This document shows, in pieces, positions 50,401-60,881 of a stretch of DNA of 64,000 bases. Source of the stretch: Trichomonas vaginalis G3. Lineage: Eukaryota; Parabasalia; Trichomonadida; Trichomonadidae. The notes below the pieces were generated by a model that was not told where the DNA came from, searched no databases, and worked only from the letters and a program-made list of their open reading frames with translations. The translations under genes and the position numbers were made by a program. Positions within the stretch are counted from its first letter, which is position 1. Every line of letters starts with the position of its first letter. The stretch is taken from contig NC_067204.1 in NCBI RefSeq assembly GCF_026262505.1, forward strand, positions 17,524,165 through 17,588,164. The letters run 5' to 3'.

Positions 50401-53400
50401 ATTGGATCTAACTCTTCTGGAACGTTTTCAATTAAAAGTGGTCGGCCAAATCTGATAGAGTTTTCGATTGATCTGACCAAGTTATCATCAGTTAATTTGA
50501 CGATTTCCATTTGGTTATCTTTGTTCAAGTTTCTGATGAATCTGTTTGCCTGGCCTTGTGGATCGATACAGAGAGAGTATCTCCTTGACTTTGACATGAT
50601 GATTGTGTTTTCAAGGCTCATGTTATCTCTTGGCAAACCGCTCAAGTTCCACTTGAGAACTTCGACTGGATCTTGAAGTGTCTGGATGATTGAAGATCCT
50701 GGAGATGTTGTGATGTTGTTCTTGGAGAGGAAGTCAATCCATGTTCTGAGTAATCTTGCTCTGTACTCGCTTGGGAACGGTCCAGAGTAAGCAACACCTG
50801 CAGCAGCAACTAAAACATCACCTGTCAAGTTCTTCTCTTGTTCGATGACGGAGTTCAATGTTGCTTCCCAACGTCCCTTTTCACCGGAAAGGTTGTTGAT
50901 CAATGTTTCTGCACGGCTGAGCTTTGACTTGCACTCTTCCTGCTGCTGGAGCAAGTCATCCTTCTTCGAAACGACCTGCTGGAAGTCATCTCTCAGCTTG
51001 GCAATCTTGTCTTCGGCTGCTTTGAGTTTGGCCAATGATTCATCGAGAGCTTTCTGAGCGACATCAAGTTGTGACTGAGCTTGTTTGAGGGCTTCTTCTT
51101 TAGGAAGAACTGCCTTTCTTGCATCGTGGTATTGTCCCATGGCAACAACCCAGTTGAACAATGATAATGTGGCTTCACCGCAAGCACCGGCTTTTTCTGG
51201 TGACCAGTTTTCTGACTTGTAAAGTGGCAAAAGTTTCTGGATGACAGAATCTGGAATATTGTCTTTTTCTTCTTCAGTGAACTTCTCGAGTCTGTTTCTG
51301 AAACGAGGATCGGCAAGGACCTTCTGTGAAGTGCCCCACCAGTTCTCAACGACCTCACCAGGTAATTTACCTGGTTCTGTGATGACGTGCTGTCTTAACA
51401 AGATGCAAACACCTTTCATGACATCTCTGACAGCTGGTGGTGGATTTGTGTATGATCTGACAGTAGAAATAGCCTTTGATGAAAGACCTTTGACACCTTC
51501 TTGAGCCTTTTCAAGAACAGGCATGATTTCAGCGAGATCTTTCTCAGCAGCATCTTTGAGTTCTTGTGTTTCTGCCTTCTTTGCTTCAGCGACTTTAGTT
51601 TCTGCTTCGACTTTAGCTCTAACTTCGTTTGTCTTTTCTTCTTCAGCTGCAATTTCAACTTTACTTGCATCAGCATCTTTGATGAGCTGATCCAAAGTTG
51701 GCTGCAAAGCAATGATCTTCTCCTGTAAGTCCTTGACTGATGAGTTAGCAACTTGCAAAGCGGAAAGACCTGTTTCCATGGACTGTTTGATCTTGGAGAT
51801 TTCTTTCATCTTTTCTGTCTGAATTCTGTTGACAAGTTGAACGAAATCCAAGAATGATGTTGGAGTTACGTAGTTATGGCGTTTCTCGTGCTGGAAGAGT
51901 TCCTTGGACATTTCTACGACAGATGTATGTGCTGTAACGCAGAAGTTTGAGCAGACTTCCTGGAGTTTCTCGTTCGGGAATGTGTCTGCGAAGAACTCTT
52001 GAGCGACAGAGAACAAAGCGTCCTTTGACCAATCAGAGAACCAATCAATTGATGTGCATGTAACCAAGGATGGGAACATACGCAGTCTTCTTCTGAAGGC
52101 TTCACCAATTGGAGACAAAGCAATGACGATGTGGAGTGCAGATTTGACTCTCTGAATGAACAAGTTATAAATTGAAGGCTTTGAAAGCTGGATGTCCTTT
52201 TGCTGGGCAATTGGACGGATCTTTTCGATGATTTCTTCGATATCTTCTGGTGGGAAGATGTTTGGAACATCACCGGAGTTGAGAAGGTTGTTGAGATCTT
52301 CAAGGAATGACTCCTTGACAATCTGTGCATCAGATACCAAGAAAACAGTTGGTTTCTCTTCGTAACCAGCGCTCTTCATGACTGTTCTGATATCAGCGAG
52401 CCATTCGTTTGTGCCGTATGTCTTTGTGATTTCTGGCTGGATGATTGTGTACTCGGAAAGATGGCAGGCCAAACGTGTCAATGATTGACGACCAGAGCCA
52501 CCGACACCGAGAAGTAAAGCGTGTCCTGATGGCTGACGAATGATTCTGGAGATTCTGATGACGTGTTCAATGGCATCTGGGAAGAGGACTAATCCTAACT
52601 TCTTTGTGGCGATTTCATCATAATCAGCCATAGCGTTGTTAAGGATTGTTTCAAGCTTCTTTTCATCAGTAACTTGTACGTATGGCTTCTGTTCGTTTGT
52701 TTCTTCGAAGAAGTCGCAATACAACAAGTTCTTTGTCTTCTTGAGATCATCCATTGATACCTTGAATCTTCCTTGCAATTCCTTATTCAACAACTCAGAG
52801 AACGCATCGAGATCGAGCTTGTCAACGAGTCTGTCTGCGAAAACTCTTGTGCATTCGTGTGCCCAGACAGCGATGATGTCTCTATCTGTGTCAATGTGTG
52901 CTTTGTGAAGTGACATGACACCTTGGATAACTTTAGAAACATCACGAAGGTTGAATGTGTAATGGGACTTTGAAGGAATTGGAAGCATTGTGCGTCTGAC
53001 AGTGTTGTAAATGGAGATTGTTGCATCTGCAATAGAAATTGCAACAGCCTGGATTGATCTGTCGAAGATTGTCAGATAAGAATCCAACATTGTCTTGAAG
53101 ATCATTTGGAGGGATTCATCCTGCATTTCTGGGAAGTTGAACAGGTTGAATTGTCTTGTGAATCTGGCTGTGAGATGCTGTCTGCCACCACCTGGATGTC
53201 CGCAAGCGCAAATCATCTGTGAATCAACGAGTTTGTGGAATTCTAATGCCTTGCGATCGTACCATCCTCCGTGATCTAACCATTGTCTGAGGAGTTCGAT
53301 TGGTGGCTGTGCTCCGTAGACTTCTTTCGCTGGCATGTTGACGTCATCGAAGAAGATAATAGCGCGCTTTCTATCCAATGGACCGTAGACACCTTTGAGA

Positions 53401-56400
53401 CGACGTTCGAACTTTGCGTCGATGATATCTTGTGTCTGGTTTGCGTTTGTTTGGGCGGAGAATGAAATGAAGATAGGCATGAATGTTTCTGGAGAAAGAG
53501 AAGACATCATGTATCTGTTGATTGTTACGGACTTCGCTGTACCTGTTGGACCAGTGCAGAAGAAGTTGTAACCAGCAGTTAACAATGTCTGGATGAGGAA
53601 TGTGTGTCTGACATTATCAATTGTTGGAACGACAATTTCGTTGAATGATGTGCCTGGAGAGATATGATATGCTGGTTGTCCGGCCATCCAATTCTCCCAT
53701 GTGTCATTTGCTGTGTTGAACTTGTAATCGTAAACCAATCCTTCTGATGGGAACTGGATATATGTTGTTCTGAGCTGCTGGCGGACGAATCCATCGAACA
53801 TGATGCGGCCATCTGTATCTGTTGTGCATCCCAATGACCAGATCATGGCAAACCAGAAGAAGTGAGGTGCCCATTTAGTGATATTTGCCATTGCATCATC
53901 CTTGATTGGATCTACTGGGTCTGGAGAGTAGAATGGCTGGATCAAGGCATGGAATAATCTGAGCAATGACTGGATCAAGTTGGAGTTTGTTGTCTTGATT
54001 GGTTCTTTCAGTCTTTCTCTAACGAATTTAAGTGCTGGAACGAGATACTTGTCGTACAAAGGTGACAAGATTTCCATCAAAGCCTTTTGTAATCCTGGAT
54101 GTTGGTTTTCTACCCATGATTCCAAAAGATACTTCATGTCTGGGTTTGGCTGCATGAAAACCATACCGCAACGAGAAACTGTAGCTGGAGAAGCCACAGC
54201 GAGATCTTCGACTTCGAAAAGCATCATCATTCTGTCTGTGAAGTTGATAACAGCTGATGATGACAAGCAGAGTTTCTTGTTATCATCGAGAACTGTGTTC
54301 ATGTTTTCGATCCACAAAGCATCGACAGGTCCATCTAAGACAATCCACTGGTTATCTGGTGTTTCATCTTCAGAGCATTGCTTGATAATCTCTGAAAGAA
54401 CACCGTTTGTCCATTCGTGTGTTGTCATATCGAATTCACCGAACAATTGACCCATAGTGATTGACTTAGGGTTAAGGATGTGGTAATGTGTCTTCTTGAA
54501 GGTCTGGTTAGTCTGGTTAAGCAATGTGCAAGCAGCGGCAAGTGTCTTGAAGACTTGTGTCTTACCAGCACCTGTTGGACCGACCAACATAACACCCCAT
54601 CTGACGGCGAATGTTTCGTGGAGTTGTCTGATCTTTGTGATGAAAAGATCGTTGACTTGGAGCTTCATCTTCTTTGCACATGTCTTGATGGCATCGATCA
54701 AAGCTGTGTAGTCTAATGTTCTCTCCTTGACACCTGGGAACAAATCGGAAATGATATCGTTGAAGAGAACTAAATCGTTGACTAAGAACTTTGGAACGTT
54801 GACATCTTTGATGGCTCTCAAGACAATGAGTGCTTCTGGCATGTCAGGCTGCAGGCGCCTTAAGTTACCTGCTGTCTGAATGACAGTGTTGACAGCACGC
54901 ATACCGAAATCATAGTGGCGCTGTGCTGATAATTGTTCGGAAGATAATCTGAATGTAGCGACAATCTTCTCGGAAAGAGGACGAGCTTCTGTGAAACCGA
55001 ATGAATACAACTTGATTTCTGCAATCATTCTGTAATCAGGAACCATCATAGCCACTGGTCTGAACAATGCTTTGAGGTTATCTGGAAGTTCTGTACGTCC
55101 TGCGTAACCTGGGTTCATTGTGATGAAAACTGCGCAACGTGGAGATAACTTGACATCACGGTTCTCGAATCTGAACACCTTAAGATTTGCTTGAATGGCG
55201 TTCTGAATTGTTGTGATCTGCTGTGCAATAACTGAGAGAACTTCGACGTAAATACGGTTGAATTCATCGAAGCAAGCCCATGCACCGCAAGAAGCCAAAC
55301 CTGTCAAGAAGACACCCATCTGCAAATAGTCGACAGTTTCAGAGCAGTTGTAAACGACGCACTGGAAAGCGACAGCCTTAGCGAGATCCTTAGTTGTTTC
55401 TGTCTTTCCTGTTCCAGCAGGTCCTTGTGGAGCGCCACCCATATTCATTTGGAGGGCGGAAGTAAGTGTCAAGTAGCATCTATCTGTCAAAGGAGTGATG
55501 ACCAATCTACTTGTGTTTCCGAGGTATTCGTAACCGTATTCGACTTCGTATGTCATCATTCTAATTAAGACAGTATCGTTCTCCCAATAATATCTTAATT
55601 GTGACATCCACTCGAATGCGTCGATAGAATCAACACCGACTTCAACGAGTTTCTCAACGACATCGTGTGCGTGTACATCGAGAACAATCAAGCAAGATAA
55701 TGTTCTGAGGTTCAAGAAATCTGTTGTTACTCTGACCAATTTAGTGAGTTCGATCATTTGGACATTTAATGCATCAAGTAATTCCTTAACTGCATGGCGT
55801 TTGATTGCTTCTTCTACGTGCTTTGTCCAATAGATCATAGCGCCTGCAAGAACAACTTGTGATGGCCAGTTGAGAACCCATTCTGTTCTTGGAACTTTCG
55901 GATATTGTTCGACAGCTTTCTTCATGATGTCTCTGAGTGTTTCTCTCATGTCTGCTTCGACTTCAAGAAGCCAGTTTTCGACATTTCCTTCTGGATAGAT
56001 ACCTCTGACGAATGGAACTTTTTCGTTTTCGCAGGAGTTCATTTCTGTCATCTTTAGATCTTTTTCGAAAGTTAAAGAACCAATATTTTCGAAACATCTT
56101 CTCAAGTGTCTCTGGACAGCTGTTGGATCCTTTGTTTGTGAAAGGATGGAAAGAAGTTCGTCGTTTGACAAGAAATAGAATCTTGGGAATGCGACACGTT
56201 TTGATTCCAAGTAATCATTCAAACCTCTCTGAACATGGCCGAGGAGTTTGTTGTTGTGCTTGAAATCTTCAAGGAGTTTGTCGCTTGGACAGAACTTCAA
56301 TGCTTGTGGTGTTCTGTAAGCGTTATCAAGAATCTTTCTCCATGTCTTATCGACAGTTGAGAATCTTTCTGATTCTGTTGGCAACTGTTTTCTGATATCA

Positions 56401-59400
56401 GGAGATGAGAAGATTGGTTCCAAAGCCAACCATGATCTCTGGCATTCCAACCATTCTTCGATGACATAAGTGATCAACTTCAATGTTGCTTCCCAACGGT
56501 TGAGACGTTCTTCGAATGGTTTCTTGTATGGAGAGAATTCCATTGTGTTTGTCATGACCATGTCATCATCGAGTTTCTGGATGATATCATCTGATCCTTT
56601 GAGGACATATGTTCCTGTGTCTTTGTAAGGAGAAATGTCCAAAACAACTTCTTCCCATTCGGAATACATCTTTTGGAGGGCTGTTTCGATGGAATATTCC
56701 TTGGAAGCAACACCGACAACTTCTGAAACAACATCGATCTTGTCTTCTAACTTGAGTTCCAATGCATCGTTCAAAGTGATTTCATCATCAAGGGCAAACT
56801 CGAATCCGATTTCTTCTGACAATTTCTGCCAGTGACGCTGCTTCATACCAGGGTTAAGAAGAGCAGTAAGAAGAGGGATATGGTCCTTCATTTCATTGCA
56901 TTCTTGTTTGAGTTCTGTTGCAATTTGGAGGACTGATGTTGGTCCGTTTCTGAAATTCTTCGTTGATTTGTGGAGACTCTGGTAAATTGTCTGCAAATCT
57001 TTAGTGATTTGTTCAGCATTCAATTGTATAATTGGTTTCTCTTTGATGGAGTTTCTCAGTTTAATCCACTGATCAACAGCCAACCAGAGAACAGAGAATG
57101 GATCGAATGTACGGCGTAAATCACTAACTCTCGTGTAATCCGTTTGTTCTTTGCCGAAAATTGTCTGTCTGGAATTGAATGTTTTGACATTTGCTTCGGC
57201 TGCTTCGATTGCCTTTGCAATTCTTCTGATTTCTGTTGCGTATTGCTCGGAATTGTTGACATCCGTGTACTTGGAAACTTCTGATACTTCTCTGGATAAT
57301 TTATCGAGATCTCCTTCGAATTTCTCTTGTGCGGATTCGAGATCTTGTTCGAATTTGATGAAGAAGCCTTCCAAAATAGCTTTGGACTTCTCGATCAAGA
57401 ATGCACAGTGTCTGGAATGTCCGAAACACTCCCATTTCAATTCGAAATCATCTTGTGAGATTGGATGATAATATTCATCGATGAAATCATAGTATCTCAT
57501 CGCATCCATGACTCTGGCATGTAATTTCTCTGTAAGACCAGGAACAGTCTCGATATAATGCCTTTGTGCATCGAGTTCTTCGATTTTTGTTGGAGGAGAA
57601 GTGATCTTTGAATCAATAACTCTGTATTCTTCTCTGAATTTCTTGAAAAGACCTTTGGCTGTCTTGGAAACGTAGTCTAAGATGATCTTGATGAGTTTGT
57701 GGTGCTTCTGGATCAAGTATGCACGTACTGTTGTGACGTTTACAGCAAATATGCCAACGATTTCACGTTTAGGAACATTTACGTATATTTCATCGATTGC
57801 TTTCTGTTGTTCCTTGATGATGTTACGGCAATCATCTAATGTTGGCTGATCATTTGTAAGTTGTTCGGAATATTTATTCGTATCGAGTTGGATGAACTCA
57901 ATGTACTGCTTGTAAGTGTCCAAATACTTCTGTAAGTAGTCAATGGCTTCGTTAATTCTCTTAACAACCCTTTCTCTGTGCTCAACAAGCTCTTTTTCGT
58001 CATCATTGATGGTGGAAAGTGTCAAATTGACATTTCTGAACATGTCCGGGAGGACACGTGGTTCAATGATTGGAATGGAACGAACAGAATCGACGATGGA
58101 AGAGAAAATTTGGACGCATGCGGTACGGAAGAGGTTTGGATCGATACCGTAGCAAATTTCGTTGTTGTTTTCGATGGTCATATCGATTTCGAAGAGCGGC
58201 ATGATCATTGCACCTGTAGATTCTTTATTATAATTTCCGATAACTTCTGTAGGTGTTTTAACATCGACATTATTAGGCGAAAGGTCTTGAATAAAATCAT
58301 CGAAGCGTTGGAAGTTGTTTAAAACGCATGTTCTCGCTGCATCTATCATCATACATGAAACCAAAACCATGAAATTGGAGAATTTGGACATGTTGTAGAC
58401 TTCTCTGTCTGTTTCCTCGAGATTGAACCAGCCCTTGGAAACGTTGGAGAGAGCGGCGCGGAGTTCACGACCTAATTGAGGAACCCAGTCTTCTGTAAGG
58501 AATCTCTTTGTCTTAGAAATGATTTGTGCTTGTGTCTGCTGGAATTCTTCGAGGTGGAAGGACTTGTTGGAACGGAGAACTAATAATTCTGTATTTGCAA
58601 CGTCAAGGCATGAAGCTCTTGTCTTCATGAGGGCTGTAAAGATGCAATCCTTTGTATAGAGTGAATGGAATGCAAATTGTTCACGATGCTTTTGAAATTC
58701 GCTTGTAGTTTGATATTGCTTTGGTTTTGGCTCTTCCTCTTTAGAGAGATCGAATAAGCCGAGTGTACGAGCGTAGAGTGGATCGTTTTTCATTTGTGAC
58801 ATGAATGAGTGAACATTAAAAGCGTATTTGTAGTTGATTTGAGCTTCTTCCATAAATTTCTCGATAGGAAGCTCGATCTTGATTCTTGGTGATGGAATCA
58901 TCTTTGTAATTGCTTTAACTGCATCCTCTGGAATATCTGGCATTGCTTTGTTCGACATGTTCTCAACGTAGAAGCGGAAACGGATCCATGATTCTGCACG
59001 ACGACGCTCATTAACAGCGTTAGCTATACGGTCGGCAAAAACGCGAGGATCTTCCGCATAGAACAATAATCTCAATCTTGGAACCCATTCTTCATCTTGT
59101 TCGTGATTTGGGAATGTTACACGCCAAAGATGCTTATCGTAGTTGTATTCCCATGCAATTGCATCCGCCCACTTAAGTCCGTTGGATGTAAAGACATGGC
59201 AAGGGATTCCTGCTTGTTTTCCGTTCTCATCCTTACCGATTTCGAGGTAGTTTTCGACTGTTCTGCAGTCAAATGAATCATCATCGAAAGACCACAGTTG
59301 GAAAATTGGTTTAAATGTTGATTCATTTGGAACGAACATGATTTCTTGTGCATAGTTGATTCCTCTATCGCTAAGAAGTTGTGCGATATCCATCGATTGG

Positions 59401-59831
59401 TACAAACGCTTAAGTCGTTCGACTTCGATGGAACGAGGAGTTACATCTGGTGGAGTAATGAACGGAATTTGAACTTTTGGTAAGATAGATTGAGGTGATG
59501 TTCCATATGGGCCCGGAGGAAGTGGCTCAGCTGGCGGTGGCTCGTCAGACTGAAGTGCAAATCCTGCACGAGCATTTTCGTAAGTTGAAATATTCGGGAA
59601 ATTTGTCTCCTCAGGAATTGGAATTTCAGCATTTTGTTGATCGACTGATTGTTCTGGTTCTTGAGGTAAATTTGCAGTAGATGTGGAACTATTACTTGGC
59701 TCAGGCTCTAAAGGTGGAAGACGGCGAGGAGAACGCGCCATTTGTCCACGACGTAAAGATGCCTTAGCTGTAGATTCAAAAAGATCGGAAAATGTTCCAG
59801 GATTTACTCTTGGATTTCCGGTTCTTTTCAT
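47469..59831 (-). CDS. Axonemal dynein heavy chain, single-headed inner-arm type
   Basis: 4120 residues in one uninterrupted frame, the full length for DNAH3/7/12-type inner-arm heavy chains. Residues 1-170 are a proline-rich extension. The tail and linker run to about 1400. Walker A motifs: AAA1 GPAGTGKT (about 1470), AAA2 GPTGAGKT (about 1751), AAA3 GPTGTAKS (about 2094), AAA4 GVGGSGRQ (about 2442). AAA1 Walker B is in WACFDEFNRI. The stalk coiled coil (about 2690-3020) brackets the microtubule-binding region with SYTNPPPAVRDVM near 2795. The C-terminal domain ends GTLSTTGHSTNYVL ... FWIKRGVAMICSLSY, a pattern of single-headed inner-arm dyneins. The protein hydrolyses ATP to slide outer doublets in the flagella. 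The stop is inside TAAAATAAA. G+C-rich codons suggest high expression. Confidence 0.95.
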   Translation of the reverse strand: MKRTGNPRVNPGTFSDLFESTAKASLRRGQMARSPRRLPPLEPEPSNSSTSTANLPQEPEQSVDQQNAEIPIPEETNFPNISTYENARAGFALQSDEPPPAEPLPPGPYGTSPQSILPKVQIPFITPPDVTPRSIEVERLKRLYQSMDIAQLLSDRGINYAQEIMFVPNESTFKPIFQLWSFDDDSFDCRTVENYLEIGKDENGKQAGIPCHVFTSNGLKWADAIAWEYNYDKHLWRVTFPNHEQDEEWVPRLRLLFYAEDPRVFADRIANAVNERRRAESWIRFRFYVENMSNKAMPDIPEDAVKAITKMIPSPRIKIELPIEKFMEEAQINYKYAFNVHSFMSQMKNDPLYARTLGLFDLSKEEEPKPKQYQTTSEFQKHREQFAFHSLYTKDCIFTALMKTRASCLDVANTELLVLRSNKSFHLEEFQQTQAQIISKTKRFLTEDWVPQLGRELRAALSNVSKGWFNLEETDREVYNMSKFSNFMVLVSCMMIDAARTCVLNNFQRFDDFIQDLSPNNVDVKTPTEVIGNYNKESTGAMIMPLFEIDMTIENNNEICYGIDPNLFRTACVQIFSSIVDSVRSIPIIEPRVLPDMFRNVNLTLSTINDDEKELVEHRERVVKRINEAIDYLQKYLDTYKQYIEFIQLDTNKYSEQLTNDQPTLDDCRNIIKEQQKAIDEIYVNVPKREIVGIFAVNVTTVRAYLIQKHHKLIKIILDYVSKTAKGLFKKFREEYRVIDSKITSPPTKIEELDAQRHYIETVPGLTEKLHARVMDAMRYYDFIDEYYHPISQDDFELKWECFGHSRHCAFLIEKSKAILEGFFIKFEQDLESAQEKFEGDLDKLSREVSEVSKYTDVNNSEQYATEIRRIAKAIEAAEANVKTFNSRQTIFGKEQTDYTRVSDLRRTFDPFSVLWLAVDQWIKLRNSIKEKPIIQLNAEQITKDLQTIYQSLHKSTKNFRNGPTSVLQIATELKQECNEMKDHIPLLTALLNPGMKQRHWQKLSEEIGFEFALDDEITLNDALELKLEDKIDVVSEVVGVASKEYSIETALQKMYSEWEEVVLDISPYKDTGTYVLKGSDDIIQKLDDDMVMTNTMEFSPYKKPFEERLNRWEATLKLITYVIEEWLECQRSWLALEPIFSSPDIRKQLPTESERFSTVDKTWRKILDNAYRTPQALKFCPSDKLLEDFKHNNKLLGHVQRGLNDYLESKRVAFPRFYFLSNDELLSILSQTKDPTAVQRHLRRCFENIGSLTFEKDLKMTEMNSCENEKVPFVRGIYPEGNVENWLLEVEADMRETLRDIMKKAVEQYPKVPRTEWVLNWPSQVVLAGAMIYWTKHVEEAIKRHAVKELLDALNVQMIELTKLVRVTTDFLNLRTLSCLIVLDVHAHDVVEKLVEVGVDSIDAFEWMSQLRYYWENDTVLIRMMTYEVEYGYEYLGNTSRLVITPLTDRCYLTLTSALQMNMGGAPQGPAGTGKTETTKDLAKAVAFQCVVYNCSETVDYLQMGVFLTGLASCGAWACFDEFNRIYVEVLSVIAQQITTIQNAIQANLKVFRFENRDVKLSPRCAVFITMNPGYAGRTELPDNLKALFRPVAMMVPDYRMIAEIKLYSFGFTEARPLSEKIVATFRLSSEQLSAQRHYDFGMRAVNTVIQTAGNLRRLQPDMPEALIVLRAIKDVNVPKFLVNDLVLFNDIISDLFPGVKERTLDYTALIDAIKTCAKKMKLQVNDLFITKIRQLHETFAVRWGVMLVGPTGAGKTQVFKTLAAACTLLNQTNQTFKKTHYHILNPKSITMGQLFGEFDMTTHEWTNGVLSEIIKQCSEDETPDNQWIVLDGPVDALWIENMNTVLDDNKKLCLSSSAVINFTDRMMMLFEVEDLAVASPATVSRCGMVFMQPNPDMKYLLESWVENQHPGLQKALMEILSPLYDKYLVPALKFVRERLKEPIKTTNSNLIQSLLRLFHALIQPFYSPDPVDPIKDDAMANITKWAPHFFWFAMIWSLGCTTDTDGRIMFDGFVRQQLRTTYIQFPSEGLVYDYKFNTANDTWENWMAGQPAYHISPGTSFNEIVVPTIDNVRHTFLIQTLLTAGYNFFCTGPTGTAKSVTINRYMMSSLSPETFMPIFISFSAQTNANQTQDIIDAKFERRLKGVYGPLDRKRAIIFFDDVNMPAKEVYGAQPPIELLRQWLDHGGWYDRKALEFHKLVDSQMICACGHPGGGRQHLTARFTRQFNLFNFPEMQDESLQMIFKTMLDSYLTIFDRSIQAVAISIADATISIYNTVRRTMLPIPSKSHYTFNLRDVSKVIQGVMSLHKAHIDTDRDIIAVWAHECTRVFADRLVDKLDLDAFSELLNKELQGRFKVSMDDLKKTKNLLYCDFFEETNEQKPYVQVTDEKKLETILNNAMADYDEIATKKLGLVLFPDAIEHVIRISRIIRQPSGHALLLGVGGSGRQSLTRLACHLSEYTIIQPEITKTYGTNEWLADIRTVMKSAGYEEKPTVFLVSDAQIVKESFLEDLNNLLNSGDVPNIFPPEDIEEIIEKIRPIAQQKDIQLSKPSIYNLFIQRVKSALHIVIALSPIGEAFRRRLRMFPSLVTCTSIDWFSDWSKDALFSVAQEFFADTFPNEKLQEVCSNFCVTAHTSVVEMSKELFQHEKRHNYVTPTSFLDFVQLVNRIQTEKMKEISKIKQSMETGLSALQVANSSVKDLQEKIIALQPTLDQLIKDADASKVEIAAEEEKTNEVRAKVEAETKVAEAKKAETQELKDAAEKDLAEIMPVLEKAQEGVKGLSSKAISTVRSYTNPPPAVRDVMKGVCILLRQHVITEPGKLPGEVVENWWGTSQKVLADPRFRNRLEKFTEEEKDNIPDSVIQKLLPLYKSENWSPEKAGACGEATLSLFNWVVAMGQYHDARKAVLPKEEALKQAQSQLDVAQKALDESLAKLKAAEDKIAKLRDDFQQVVSKKDDLLQQQEECKSKLSRAETLINNLSGEKGRWEATLNSVIEQEKNLTGDVLVAAAGVAYSGPFPSEYRARLLRTWIDFLSKNNITTSPGSSIIQTLQDPVEVLKWNLSGLPRDNMSLENTIIMSKSRRYSLCIDPQGQANRFIRNLNKDNQMEIVKLTDDNLVRSIENSIRFGRPLLIENVPEELDPILDPVLQNQVYKQSGADVIKIGDTVIPYNRGFRLYITTQLPNPHFSPELSAKVCLLDFTCTPSGLEEQLLALVVAKERPELEEMKNNLVIQNSKNQKKLLEIRAKMLDCLEKTEPSKLLDDIEIITTLTESNTMSQTIQQQVKEAEETERTIDTSRQTYRQVAFRGSLLFFCISTLFYVDPMYQYSLAWYISFFSLCIDQTPASDVLETRLSLLIDTSTKNFYNNICRSLFERHKRMFAFLLCYRIMQGANEIDSRELRFLIAGPIRQIEEGENPAPKWLTSKSWYEVKSLDTLPNFKGFRESFVQDIDIWKSIFDSPDASRCKFPGEWEVKLTLFQRLLVLRVLRPDSMGNAIQDLIQKRLGDAFLESPQFDISSSFDDSTVTAPLIFVLSVGADPASDLVKFAEKKNFSKKLSSMSLGQGQGEYAEQRLTEAMDRGHWLLLQNCHLAVSWLPRLEILIEKIKPEEVNRDFRLWLTSMPSADFPVSILQRGIKMTNEPPKGIKQNLLRSMMQYDDKTLNDCAKPFEYHKLIYSLCFFHALTLERRKYGPLGFNQIYDWTTGDLEISQKQLKMFLDLYDQVPYKVLTYLTGEINYGGRVTDDWDRRTLLSILDDFYNPDVISDTYKFTENPRYTSLPEQSHKMYIASIREYPINDSPDIFGLHANAEVSYQQSETFTMFNNLLLLQARTGGGGSGQTREEVINGLATDLLREVPDVFDMPAIQQKYPIKYEDSMNTVLVQQCEMYNKLITICKTSLRDIINALKGIVVMSGELEAMGDSMFDNHVPTMWSDQGYPSTKPLSGWMQDLKKRVKFLQDWVERGPPTVFWISGFFMQQAFLTGIKQNCARKNQIGVDTISFGFEVMDTENPPPRKDEGVYITGLFIEGASWDPVKKVLADPRPKELFQAMPPIVLKPIGNRKKPTTGIYECPVYKVGTRKGTLSTTGHSTNYVLTIELPSDKPQSFWIKRGVAMICSLSY

Positions 59832-59857
59832 TTAAAAAATTTGTTAACGAATTAAAA

Positions 59858-59863
59858 AAGTGA
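59858..59863 (-). promoter_or_regulatory. Initiator TCACTT of the dynein gene
   Basis: Minus-strand TCACTT followed by a T-run lies about 30 bases before the ATG at 59831 and fits the trichomonad initiator. Confidence 0.55.
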
Positions 59864-60881
59864 CGAAATGTAATAACGAGCAATCATGACATCATGAGAT
59901 TTTGATAGAAAGTAGAGTATTGTCTTTAAAATGGATATCGAAAATAAAATAAGCTTAAGTTGCTAATGTTATCAATGCTAGAAATCTTGGAAATTTGTGT
60001 AAAAATCCAATCCCAAAATTAAATTTATTTTAATCAATGCAAATCATGCTTATTTTTGGATTTGACATAGTGTAAAAAATTAATGTTGCTATGAGATAAT
60101 AAGTTATATACGAGAAAATAAGATCAACTTGATTTGTTTCGAGGAATAATTTAAATTTATCGATGTATTTTCTAATTATACAAATTATTGAACTATTTAA
60201 TAGATTTAAATTTTCAATTTACTATAATTATTCATTAGAAATATTGATTTGAATATTTGAATTTCCAAAAACAATTTGAAACTTATTTTTTCATTTGTAT
60301 TAATAATGGATTGAAGTTCATTTTCCTATTTTCAAGAAAAATTTGGAAAAACGTAGTTGCTCAATTATTCATGCATGTCATATGGCCATTGCAAATGTCC
60401 GGAATTATTACATGAATCCAATATAAATTTATTTCCAATGTAATCAACCCTAGGAATCGAATATAAACCACTAGCTAATGACTCAATCATTCAAGTTATG
60501 AAGTTTACGTCTAAAGGTTTGCTAAAATTATCCATATCTTTGAATAAAAAATAATATTTTTGAGATATTGTTGACAATATCGCCATGTTCTTATAATTTA
60601 CAAATAGTTCTCTGGTGTGTGGATCCATTTACCTATAAGATTACTGTGCGAAAAAAAAATTTATTGAATAAGCTTTAATAATTCATTCTAATCAAATTCA
60701 CATATCATAACATGATATATTACTCATGAGATTATCAATTGCTATAGAGTTAACCTCATTTTGATATATATCCAAAAATATACCCGTCTTATATTGAAAA
60801 ATACAATTAATTGAATAGATTACACGGAAATATTTCTATAAATTTTATTACAATATATAAACAAATATTTCATACAAATTT
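59864..60881. other. Gene-free stretch
   Basis: About 1 kb of AT-rich DNA between the 3' end of the 7-TM gene and the dynein promoter. No gene or repeat recognised. Confidence 0.4.

Noticed and set aside
47549-59680. Many frames of 60-180 codons opposite or within the dynein gene
   Set aside because: They are shadows of a long, G+C-richer coding region with strong codon bias.
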